Positions 54,698-64,000 of a stretch of 64,000 nt of DNA are shown here, one piece after another (position 1 is the first letter of the stretch; each line of letters opens with the position of its first letter). The translations under genes were made by a program, and so were the position numbers. The notes below the pieces were generated by a model that was given only the letters and a program-made list of their open reading frames with translations, did not search any database and was not told where the DNA came from. The DNA comes from Chlorella sorokiniana (Eukaryota; Chlorophyta; Trebouxiophyceae; Chlorellales; Chlorellaceae), in contig CP084618.1 in assembly GCA_025917655.1 (NCBI GenBank), positions 186,001 to 250,000 of the forward strand, written 5' to 3'.

Positions 54698-57600
54698 ATG
54701 CCCAGCCACAGGTTGCTTCGTGACTTGGTCGCCCTGAAAGAGGGCTTGTGCGGCCCCCCGCTAGCGAGGAGGCAAGTCGTCGGTTGCTGGTGCTCACGAA
54801 CAGATTATTTGATGCTTCAATTGATGATGAAGCCGTGCTCAGCTTGGACCAAGCAGAGCTGCTCGGGTGAGCGTGCTGATCGCCCCAGCGCTGCGTCCCT
54901 GCTTTCAGTGGTGTCCTCGATTCTTTATAACGGCTCAGGGCCAGATGAGGATGATGTACACAGCGCTCCTTTCCCAGTCGCCTTCGACGCCATTTTGACC
55001 CGCCGCCCCCTGCTGTCTGGGCTGTCTGGGCAACCCGGCAGGTCGATGCTGTCGCTGTCGTCCAGCCTTTTCCGGCTCGGCGTTGGAGGTGCCGATCACG
55101 GCCTTTTGGACCAAATAATTTCTGGGTGCACGCTGGTCGATGCACTGGCTTGCCTGGCATCCACACTTGCAGCTGGAGGCGCCGCCCTGACGCAGGTGCA
55201 GGCGGTACAGCTGGCCTCGTCGCTGGCAGTTGTGTGGCAGCTGGGCCGCAACATGCTGCAGCAAGGTCTGAATGGTGTGCGTGCTGGACGCATGGTGGGA
55301 ATGGAGCGGGAGAGATACAATCTTTTTGGAATCGCTTCCTGCCAGAGCCTCGCGGTGGCAAGCATGCTTGGATTCTTGCACCATCATGCCCCCCGGGGCA
55401 GCCGCCAGCGTTGCGCGCAGCTTCATGAAGCCAGCCACGGTGCTGCCCTGGCTAGAGGCTGTGGCTGAGGTGTCTGAGCTGGTAATGGAAAGCGCTCGGG
55501 AGCCCGGTGAGCCGCCAGTTTGCAGCGCTGCCTGGATTGTGTGTGGTCCTGCTGCCTGCTCTGCAACTGCTGCGGCCACAATATTGGACCGCGAACTTGC
55601 TGCAAAGAAGAATGCAGCAGGATTGTTGTGTTGAGTCAAAGCACAAACTGCACAGGCGTGTGGCCTGCACTTTCCTTGCAGAGGCTTTTGTGGAGCACAT
55701 GTACCAGCTGTGCCTGTCCATAACTTTCTTCATGACCAAGCCGGAGCATCAAGAGGTGCAGGGGGCGCTTGCTTCCCAACCGTCCGCACAAGATGCGCTC
55801 GCGCGTCTGTTCCTCCGCGCTGCGCTGCCGCGCCTGGCCGCCACGATGGCCGGGGTGTCAGCAGCGCTGGACGGCAGCAGCAGCGCAGACGCTGCGAGCC
55901 TGCAGCAGCAAACCTTCAAACTGGTTTCTGCGTTTGGCGTTGTGTTTGCCACAAGCGCGCTGCTGCCAGCAATGAGGCGGCACTTCGACACGCACGGCAG
56001 CGGCAGTGCGCTGCGCTGCGCCGTTCAGGTGCTGAATGCAGTGCCCCTGCGCTGCCCCAGCGGCGTGGATGCGGATGTTTTCTCGAAGCTGCTGCGCGGC
56101 GCCATGGATTTGACAGCGTTGCTGGCCGGCACCGCCGAACCAATCGGCGATCATGCGGAGACGGCGGCGGAGCAGCGCGCGGGCGCCTGGCAGCTGGTGC
56201 GGCTGCTGCCGCGCCTGGCGGCGCTGCTGCGGGCCGCGGCGGCCGACGCCCAGCAGCGGCCTGGTCTGGCGCGGGCGTGCCTTCCCCAGTGTTGTGTGAT
56301 TACCCACGTGGCTGGGCTGGGCTGTGGGCAGTCCGGCATCCGCAGCGTGGCCGAGGCGTCAAAGTGGGCGGTGGCCACCGAGGCGGCGCTGGGCCTGCTG
56401 CCGCTGCTGGGACGAGCTGGATGCCGGCTGTGATGGGCCTCTCAGCGGGTCGCCACCTGGTGTGACGGAATCGTACGCTGCTATCATGGCCTTCAACATC
56501 GTCTGCAGCCTGCTGTTTGGTGGGCTCTTCAGCGCCAAGATGCTCTGGTCGGGCCCGGACAAGCAGCATCAGGCAGAAGAGGCAGCAAGGACGGGCGCAT
56601 TCAACGCGCTTGTGCGTCTGCATGCCCGCGTCTGCCGCCTGGCGTTCTGGCTGCCGACGCGGAGCAGCCCAGGGCTGCTGCCCGACGGTCGCTTGACGTT
56701 GCTACAGGCTACGCTGCGAGCTCTTTTCCTTGTGATGTGGGACATCTCATGCTGCGCCGAAGTGGGTGCGGTGGAGGGCGTCGAGCGCAGGTAAGGCCTG
56801 TGTGAAGGCGTGTGGCAAGCTTGCACTAGGCCCCTCCACCCCAAGCTTGCACCCTTGCATGCCGCCTCCGTTGCCATTGCTCCGCGAGTCCCCTGCTTCC
56901 CTAACCCCGCCCCGGCTCCCCAATGCACGCAGGCGGGAGGCCATGCGAGCGGCGCTGTCCCCCCCCACTTGGCTGCCCTGCATCAGAGCGCTGCGGCGGG
57001 CGCCACGCGGGCCCGCGAGGAGGGTGCGGCACCCCAGCCGCCCAGCCCTTGCGTGGACAGTGTGCATGCAGTGGTGATGGCGGCAGCGCGCTGCTCCCCG
57101 CGCCTCTTCCGCGCGTCGCCGCCGCTGGAGGAGCAGCTGGCGCTGCTGGCGGCCCATCTGGAAAGCGAGACCCAGGTGCGGCGCCGGTTTTGCGGTCGCT
57201 TGCTGCTGACATGGCTGACATGATGTGCTCGGCACCCGGGTTGGTGCTATGCGCAAGCCCCTCCGCTGGGCCAGCAGCATGCCATGCTGCACTGCGCTGG
57301 GTTGCAGCCCCGCCACCTCGGCTCTGCTTTCACGCCTGAGGGCAGCTTTGCGTGCCCTCAATTGCGCAGGACAACCAGCGCAAGCTGCTGTCCGACTTGC
57401 TGTTGTGGGCAGACGACCCGTTGGTGGCGGTGGCGGCAGCGCGCGCCGGCTTGCTGGCGTCCGCTGCCAGCGCTGCGGAGCGAGCAAGCGGCGTGCCCGG
57501 CAACGAGGGCGAGCGGCTGGTGAGGGCTGCGTTGCTCATTGGGAACACACCGCCGCCACCTCGCCTGGCTGGGCGCAGCCTTGCAACTTGCTACGAGGCT

Positions 57601-58264
57601 GTGCAGGCTGGGCCTTGCTCACCCAGCCCCACCCGCTTTCTTGCAGGGCAACCTGGCTGTGCAAGTCCAGGCTGCTGTTGCGGCAGTTGCCGCGAGCGCG
57701 GCCACGGCGGCCGCTGACTGGCAGCTGGCTGGCGGCACCGCTGGGCGCGGCGGGGGCATGCTGAGCTGGCGGGGCAGCTGCGTGAGGGCGCTGCCCGCCT
57801 GTCGGCCAGCTTGGATGCGCTGCATGCGAGCGGCAAAGGGCTGGCAGCACAGAAGCGCTGGCGGCGCCCGTCAGCTGGCAGCCGCGCTGAAGCCGCTGCT
57901 GCAGCCCGCAGCTGAGCTGGCGGCCTTGGTGCACCAGCACTGGCAGCTGCCCGAGCAGGCGGCGGCGGTGCAGGTGGAGCGCACGCATGCGGCGGCCACC
58001 CGCAGCTGCGCTTATGCGGGCTGTGCCAACCTGAGCGCGGGTGACGGCAGCAGCAAGCTCTGCAGCGGCTGCCGAGTGGCCCGCTACTGCGGCGCCGAGT
58101 GCTCGCACGCCGACTGGCGCCAGGGCGGGCATCGGCGCGTGTGCAAGGCGCTGACGGCGGCCCGGCAGCAGCAGCGGGGGAGGGAGAAGGGCGTCAGGCC
58201 GTGCGGTGAGGGCCTTCCTCTTCCCATGCGCAGTCCTGGCCCCTTCCCACATGAACACTGTTAG
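54698..58264 (+). CDS. MYND zinc-finger protein, array copy B
   Basis: Start ATG at 54698 (MPSHRLLRDLVALKEGLCGP). The exon layout is the same as copy A: exon 1 ends at LLG and joins APFPVAFDAILTRRPL near 54963. Helical segments match (SLSSSLFRLGVGGADHG; FYLQ-less; LASQPSAQDALARLFLRAAL; WLPTRSSPGLLPDGRL). The junction VERR|GTAAGG at 56791 has a normal GT donor. The MYND domain (58005-58150) is complete: CAYAGCANLSAGDGSSKLCS, GCRVARYCGAECSHADWRQG, GHRRVCKAL. A possible short terminal intron (GTGAGG...GCGCAG, 58205-58233) would change only the tail. Frame changes occur near 55393 and 57771, at the same sites as in copies A and C. A run of eight C at about 56960, against five in the other copies, adds exactly one codon. 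Confidence 0.75.
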
Positions 58265-59043
58265 TTGCAAGCTGCACGTTGACTTTCAGCTGAAGAAGCC
58301 ACAGCTGCGGACATCGGATCGATGCTGCTGGCAAGGTCTTCCTGCGGCTCTCAACCTCAACAGCCGCACTGCTGCCTGCGTGCCTCTGCACCCCTTGCAT
58401 TATCAGCAGAGCAGCAAGCCGCCAAGTGCGCCGCCGGGAGGGGCGGTCTGCGGCGCCGGCCGCGCACAGAGTGCTTCGACGGCGGCCACGCTCCCAGGCC
58501 CTCACTCGTTCACCAGGCAACGGTGGGTGGTGCCTGTGTATGCCTTCATGAAGGCGCGGCCAGCATCTGTGGGGGCGCTGGTATTGTGCAAGCAGGGCAT
58601 GCGTTCGGGGTGGCAGCCTCTGAGCCTGTCACCCGGGCGGCAGGCTGCTGGCAAGCAGTACAAGAAGAACAGGAGCTCCAGCAGCCAACTGAGCAGGTGA
58701 AGGCGGGTTTGAAGCAGGACACGAAGCTCAAGCAGGAGAAGAGCCAGCGGGCGGCAGGTCAGAAGCGGGCCAGGCTGGCGGGCGAGGCCGGCGCTGCAGC
58801 CACGAAGATGAGGGCATGAGGCTGTCAATGCGCTGCTGTGCAGTCGCTGTAACCCTAACCAGGGTGCACGGCTTTATGAGTCCTATCCCAGGAGGCTTTC
58901 TTCGACGGACTTAACACCGCAGCCGGGCATGTGGAGCTCGCATCCGCGGTAGGTAAAAGATGCGCTGGCATGCCGTGGTGCGGCAGCCCAGATCCGGCGA
59001 TCACGGGTGCCGTTGCATCCTTTGATTGTTTGCTGTCCCTGAG
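58265..59043 (+). repeat. Spacer of the MYND array (after copy B)
   Basis: A full-length spacer, matching 49790-50440 on its left and 54500-54697 on its right. Both strands contain open stretches (ending near 58700 on plus and 58502 on minus) but with repetitive, low-quality composition. I treat them as 3' UTR and promoter, not genes. Confidence 0.65.
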
Positions 59044-62000
59044 ATGCCCAGCCACAGGTTGCTTCGTGACTTGGTCGCCCTGAAAGAGGGCTTGTGCGGC
59101 CCCCCCGCCAGCAAGGAGGCAGGTCGTCGGTTGTTGGCGCTTGCGGACAGAGTGTTTGAAGCTTCAGTAAATGACGATGCTTCTTTCAGCTTGGACCAAG
59201 CAGAGCTGCTCGGGTGAGCTTGCTGATCGCGCCAGCGCTGCGTCCCTGCTTTCAGTGGTGTCCTCGATTCTTTATGACGCCCCAGGGTCTCAAATGAGGG
59301 ATGAAGAACACCAGCACTCCTTTCCCAGTCGCCTTCGACGCCTTTCTGGCCCGCCGCCCACACCCGCTGTCTGGGCCACCCGGCAGGTCGATGCTGTCGC
59401 TGTCGTCCAGCCTCTTCCGGCTCGGCGTTGGAGGCGTCGATCCCGGTCCATTGATCGTACCTGATACTGTTGGTATTGGGTGCAAGCTGGTCGAGGCACT
59501 GGCTCGTTTGGCGGCCGCGCTTGCAGGAAGGGGCGCCGCCCTGACGCAGGTGCAGGCGGTACAGCTGGCCTCGTCGCTGGCAGTTGTGTGGCAGCTGGGC
59601 CGCAACATGCTGGAGCAACGTTTGAATGAAGCGCGTGCTGGCGGCTTGCAGCAAGTTTTGCTGGACGACGACAAGATTCTTTTCAGAATCGCATTCTGCC
59701 AGGTCCTCGCCGTGTGCAACATGCTCACATTCTTGCACGTTCATGCGCCCCCGGGGCAGCCGCCAGCTTTGCGCGCGGCTTCATGAAGCCAGGCACGGTG
59801 CTGCCCTGGTTGGAGGCTGTGGCCAAGGCGTCCGAGCTTTTGCCGGAAAGCGCACAAGAGGCGGGTGAGCCGCTCATGAGCAGCGCAGCAGCGATTGCCT
59901 GTGGCCCTGCTGGCTTTTCTGCACCTGCTGCAGCCACAATGCTTGGCAGCATACTTGCTGCAAAGAAGAATGCAGCAGTGCTGTTGTGTCATGCTGAAGC
60001 CCAGGTTCCAAAGGCGTGGGGCCTGCACCTTGCTATGCAGAGGCTTTCATGCGGCACATGCACTCTCTGTGCACGTCTGTATTTTTCATGGTGATCAGGC
60101 CAGAGCATGAAGAGGTGCAGGCGGCGCTTGCTTCCCGCCCGTCCACACAAGATGCGCTTGCGCGTCTGTTGCTCGGCGCTGCGCTGCCGGGCCTGGCCGC
60201 TGCAATAGACGGGGCTTCGGCAGCGCTGGACGGCAGCAGCAGCGCAGACGCTGTGCGCCGGCAGCAGCAGACTTTTGAACTGGTTTGGAGGCTCAGCGAT
60301 GTGCTCGGCAGTGACGCGTTGCGGCCGGCGGTGAGGTGGCACCTCGGGCGCTTGGCAGCGGCTTTCCGCTGGGCTGCGCCGCTCAGGTGCTGAATGCAGT
60401 GCCCCTGTGCTGCCCCAGCGGCGTGGATGCGGATGCTTACTCCCTGCTGCTGCTGGGTGCCTTTTCAATGATGGATTTACTGGCCGGCAGCTACGAACCA
60501 ATCGGCAATCGTGATCTGACGGAGGAGCAGCGCGCGGGCGCCTGCGAGCTGATGCGGCAGCTGCCACGCCTGGCGGCGCTGATGCGGGCCGCGGCGGCCG
60601 ACGCCCAGCACCCGCCTCTTCTGGTGCGGCTATGCGCTGCCCCATCTCGCATGGTGGTCCGTGTGGCTGAGCTGGCCAGAGGGCAGTCCGGCATCCGCAG
60701 CGTGGCCGAGGCGTCGGAGTGGGCGGTGGCCACCGAGGCGGCGCTGGGCCTGCTGCCGCTGCTGGACGAGCTGGATGCAGGCTGTGATGGGCCTGTCAGC
60801 GGGTCGCCGCCTGGTGTGACAGAATCGTACGCTGCTATCATGGCCTTCAACATCGTCTGCTGCCTGCTGTCTGGTGGGCTCTTCAGCGCCAAGATGCCCT
60901 GGGCGGGCCCGGACAAGCAGCAGCAGGCAGAAGAGGCAGCAAGGACGGGCGCCTTTGAAGCGCTTGTGCGTCTGCATGCCCGCGTGTGCCGCCTGGTGTT
61001 CTGGCTGCCAACGCGGAGCAGCCCAGGGCTGCTGCCCGACGGTCGCTTGACGTTGCTACAGGCTACGCTGCGAGCTCTTTTCCTTGTGATGTGGGACATC
61101 TCATGCCGCGCCGAAGTGGGTGCGGTGGAGGGGGTCGAGCGCAGGTAAGGCCTGTGTGAAGGCGTGTGGCAAGCTTGCAGTGGGCCCCTCCCCCACCCAC
61201 CCCCAGACGCATCCTTGTTGTGCCATCGTACCCTCTTTTGCTCCCACTTACCAGCCTGCCCCGGCTCCCCAATGCACGCAGGTGGGAGGCCATGCGTGCG
61301 GCGCTGTCCCCCACTTGGCTGCCCTGCATCAGAGCGCTGCGGCGGGTGCCACGCGAGCCCGCGAGGAGGGTGCGGCACCCCAGCCGCTCAGCCCTTGCGT
61401 GGACAGCATGCATGCAGTGGTGATGGCGGCAGCGCGCTGCTTCCCGCGCCTCTTCTGCGCGTCGCCGCTGCTGGAGGAGCAGCTGGCGCTGCTGACTGTC
61501 CATCTGGAAAGCGAGACCGAGGTGCGGCGCGGGCGTTGCGGTTGCTTGCTGCTACATTCGTCCTGGCACACGGGTGGGGTGAATGCGTAAGCCCCTCTGT
61601 TTAGCCAACCGCATTGCTGCTGGGTGCTGGGTTGCAGTCCCACCGCCTTGGCTCTCCTTCCACGCCTGAGGGCAGCTTTGCGTGCCCTCGATTGCGCAGC
61701 ACAAGCAGCGAGAGCTGCTGTCGGACTTGCTGTTGTGGGCAGACGACCCGTCGGTGGCGGTGGCGGCGGCGCGCGTCGGCTGGCTGGCGTCCGCTGCCAG
61801 CGCTGCAGAGCGGGCGGGCGTCTTAACCGGCAACGAGGGCGAGCAGCTGGTGAGGGCTGCGCTGCTGCTCAGCCACAAAAGACAGAACTGAGATCAAAGA
61901 AGTTCCATGGCTCAGCCACACACACCGCTGCCATCTTGTCTGGCTGGGCACAGACTTGCAACTTGCTACATGGCTGTGCAGCCTGGGGCCTTGCTCACCC

Positions 62001-62624
62001 AGCCCCACCTGCTTTCTTGCAGTGCGACCTGGCTACGCAAGTCCAGGTTGCCGTTGCGGCAGTTGCCGCGGCTGGGGCCACGGCGGCAGCTGACTTGCAG
62101 CTGGCTGGCGACACCGCTGGGCGCGGCGGGGGCATGCTGAGCTGGCGGGGCAGCTGCGTGAGGGCGCTGCCCGCCTGTCGGCCAGCTTGGATGCGCTGCA
62201 TGCGAGTGGCAAGGCGCTGGCAGCACAGAGAAGCGTTGGCGGCGCCGTGCAGCTGGCAACCGCGCTGAAGCCGCTGCTGCAGCCCGCAGCTGAGCTGGCA
62301 GCCCTGGTGCACCAGCACTGGCAGCTGCCTGAGCAGGCGGCGGCGGTTCAGGTGGAGCGCACGCATGCGGCGGCCACCTGCAGCTGCGCTTACGCTGGCT
62401 GCGCCAATCTGGGCGGGAACAGCGGCAGCAAGCTGTGCAGCGGCTGCCGAGTGGCCCGCTACTGCAGCCCTGAATGCTCGAACGCCGACTGGCGCCAGGG
62501 CGGGCATCGGCGCGTGTGCAAGGCGCTGGCGGCGGCCCGGCAGCAGCAGCAGGGGGAGGAAGCGGGGGGCGTCAGGCCGTGCAATGAGGCTGATCGAGCT
62601 TGGGCGCCGCATCATTTCTCGTGA
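59044..62624 (+). CDS. MYND zinc-finger protein, array copy C
   Basis: Start ATG at 59044 (MPSHRLLRDLVALKEGLCGP). Exon 1 (to LLG) joins TPFPVAFDAFLARRPH near 59313. The middle matches copies A and B (SLSSSLFRLGVGGVDPG; LASRPSTQDALARLLLGAAL; LVRLHARVCRLVFWLPTRSS) and the VERR|GTAAGG donor at 61145 is normal. The MYND domain (62385-62530) reads CAYAGCANLGGNSGSKLCSG, CRVARYCSPECSNADWRQGG, HRRVCKAL. All zinc ligands are kept although several neighbours differ from A and B. Near 60380 a frame change interrupts the segment that reads ALRCAIQVLNAVPL in copy A. Near 51283-type and 53657-type sites (here 59750 and 62147) the frame changes as in the other copies. The C-terminus after the domain differs from A and B. 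Confidence 0.75.
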
Positions 62625-62891
62625 CACAGGGAGCTGCTGCGGTTTGCGCACAGCCATATGGGCCTTGCACAGCATGAAGCCAAAGCCTGTCATGTTGTAC
62701 ACAAATAAGGATGACGAATCAGGAAAAGAGAGATCAGGCAGGGAAGCAGGGCGGGTGGGGGCACGAGCTCAAAGCAACTTGCGGCGATGCCCCGGGGTAT
62801 GGCTGGCCACGGCACAACAGCAGGGCGAGGGCAGCAGCTGAATGCGACCATGTCACCAAAGCAGCTGCGATGAAACGCAGTCTCAGCGTGA

Positions 62892-64000
62892 TCAAGACGC
62901 TCCTGCCGCGGTGGCCGTCACCCACATCACGTCATAGGGCTCCGCCACGCCCAGCCACCAACTCCGCACCACGCGCTTCGCCGCCGCCGCCGTCGCCTCC
63001 GCCAGGTACGCCCGCCGCATGCGCTCCACCCGCTGCTCCCCCAGCAGCGCGGGCAGGTCGGCAAACGGCATGCCCACGCACGTCTCCCAGCCCTCTCTGG
63101 CCCATTCCTCCGGCGTCTGCCACTGCAGGGTGAGCTCCCAGCTGACGCACGTCTGCACCGAGTGGTAGCCCGCGGCGACCAGCATGTCCCGCACGGCGGC
63201 TTCGTCGGCAAAGGCGGCAAAGGGGTCATGCAGCTCCAGCCCTTCCTCCGCCGCCAGCCGGTGGTAAATGGTGAAGGCGTGGAAGCCGCTGCCCTCCTCC
63301 TCCGATGTCGGCTGAGGGGGTGGGTGTGGGGCGGTGGGATGTGGGAGCCAGTCAGCCGCTGAGGCAGACGATGGGGGGGGGGGGGGGGCAGGCGGGGGAA
63401 CGCGTGAAGTGGATGCTTACAGAGTGCGGGTGTGGGGGTGGGGTGGGGTGTGGGGCTGAATGGCCCCCGCTGGGTGATGCAACCCAGATGGCTGCCCACT
63501 GTCCACTGGCCTTAACCGCAGCGCACAGCCTGCAAGCCCCCCAACCGCTGTGAACACGCCGCTGTGAATGAGCGGGTTGCTGTGCAGCGGGCGAGCGGGT
63601 GGGTGCGTGAGCAGAAGCTGGCCGGCGGCAGACCCCCGCTCGTAAGAGGCAAGCAGCTGAGGCAGGGGAGCCGCCGACCCGCCGCCCCACCGCCCTTGCC
63701 TTTGGCACGCCGAGCGCAACGCGCCCCCGGTCGCAGCCAGCGCCGCCACTGGACCAGGGCGGCGGCAGGGTCAGGCAGGTAGGTCAGGGCGCTGGAGCAG
63801 AGGATGACGTCGAAGGAAGCCGGCGGGAAGTCGCAGGACTCGACGTCGCCGGCCTGGAAGCGAACGTTGCCCAGCCCCGCCGCCGCCGCCCTGCGTTCCG
63901 CCTACCAGGGGCGGGCAGCAGCAGGCGCACATGGGGTTGGGGGCTGGCTGCAGTCGAGCCGCTGTGCCCGCCCCGCCGCAGGCTGCAGCCCAGGCACAGA
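62892..64000 (-). CDS. SAM-dependent methyltransferase (UbiE/type 11-like), 3' part
   Basis: The gene runs off the right edge, so its start and first SAM-binding motif are missing. The exon 63901-63701 encodes AERRAAAAGLGNVRFQAGDV, ESCDFPPASFDVILCSSALT and YLPDPAAALVQWRRWLRPG, the post-I, II and III motifs of class I methyltransferases. The last exon (63310-62892) reads PTSEEEGSGFHAFTIYHRLA, AAVRDMLVAAGYHSV, WETCVGMPFADLPALL and ends VTATAAGAS. The substrate is unknown. The intron between them starts with GC (CCAAAG|GCAAGG) and ends CCTCAG. A five-G run in RPG|RVALGVPK must be one base shorter for the conserved frame. This gene converges on MYND copy C. Confidence 0.75.

Noticed and set aside
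58502-58828. Minus-strand frame in the MYND spacer (GRAFMKAYTGTTHRCLVNE)
   Set aside because: It looked protein-like, but the matching stretch is deleted in the other complete spacer and the rest is low-complexity, so I treat it as UTR.

Overview
This window reads as nuclear DNA of a green alga, most likely a trebouxiophyte close to Chlorella or Micractinium. It is very GC-rich and its genes are cut by many short introns of about 100-250 bp. The gene set also fits: a pre-mRNA splicing factor of the PRP40 type, an SBP-box transcription factor, a chalcone-isomerase-like protein, a hydroxyproline-rich cell-wall-type glycoprotein and MYND zinc-finger proteins. I see no bacterial, plastid or mitochondrial features, no rRNA or tRNA gene and no CRISPR array. 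Exon edges below come from reading splice sites and protein families by eye and are approximate unless a phase check is stated.

Layout. 0.4-17.9 kb is gene-dense: a small secreted protein (+), a membrane-anchored spermidine-synthase-like protein (-), PRP40 (+), an FAD/NAD(P) oxidoreductase (+) and a CS/p23-domain protein (+). 17.9-23.9 kb holds no convincing host gene. It contains decayed repeats, including a MULE-like DNA transposon relic and a pair of diverged direct repeats. 24.1-30.2 kb holds an SBP-box factor (+) and a membrane-anchored methyltransferase (+). 31.1-38.9 kb is one long minus-strand gene: a secretory-pathway TPR/sulfotransferase followed by a very long Ala-rich coiled-coil and transmembrane part. 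39.4-40.7 kb has a divergently placed, frame-broken plus-strand gene I do not recognise. 41.0-45.7 kb is a secreted Pro-rich glycoprotein. 46.4-47.5 kb is a rearranged partial copy of the sulfotransferase gene and its upstream region; the chalcone-isomerase-like gene begins at the edge of that copy (47.4-49.6 kb). 49.7-62.6 kb is a tandem array of three MYND-type genes plus the tail of a lost fourth unit. The right edge carries the 3' part of a minus-strand methyltransferase.

Three patterns run across unrelated genes. (1) At least six introns appear to start with GC instead of GT; in one of them two paralogues keep GT at the same site. (2) Conserved protein segments repeatedly change frame by one base, often at G or C runs, which suggests base-level errors in this sequence or real decay. 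(3) Introns often have GT-rich tracts after the donor and CA-rich tracts before the acceptor.

The genes do not form an obvious pathway. They look like independent eukaryotic units in mixed orientation. The most dynamic parts are the MYND array and the 37-47 kb duplication.
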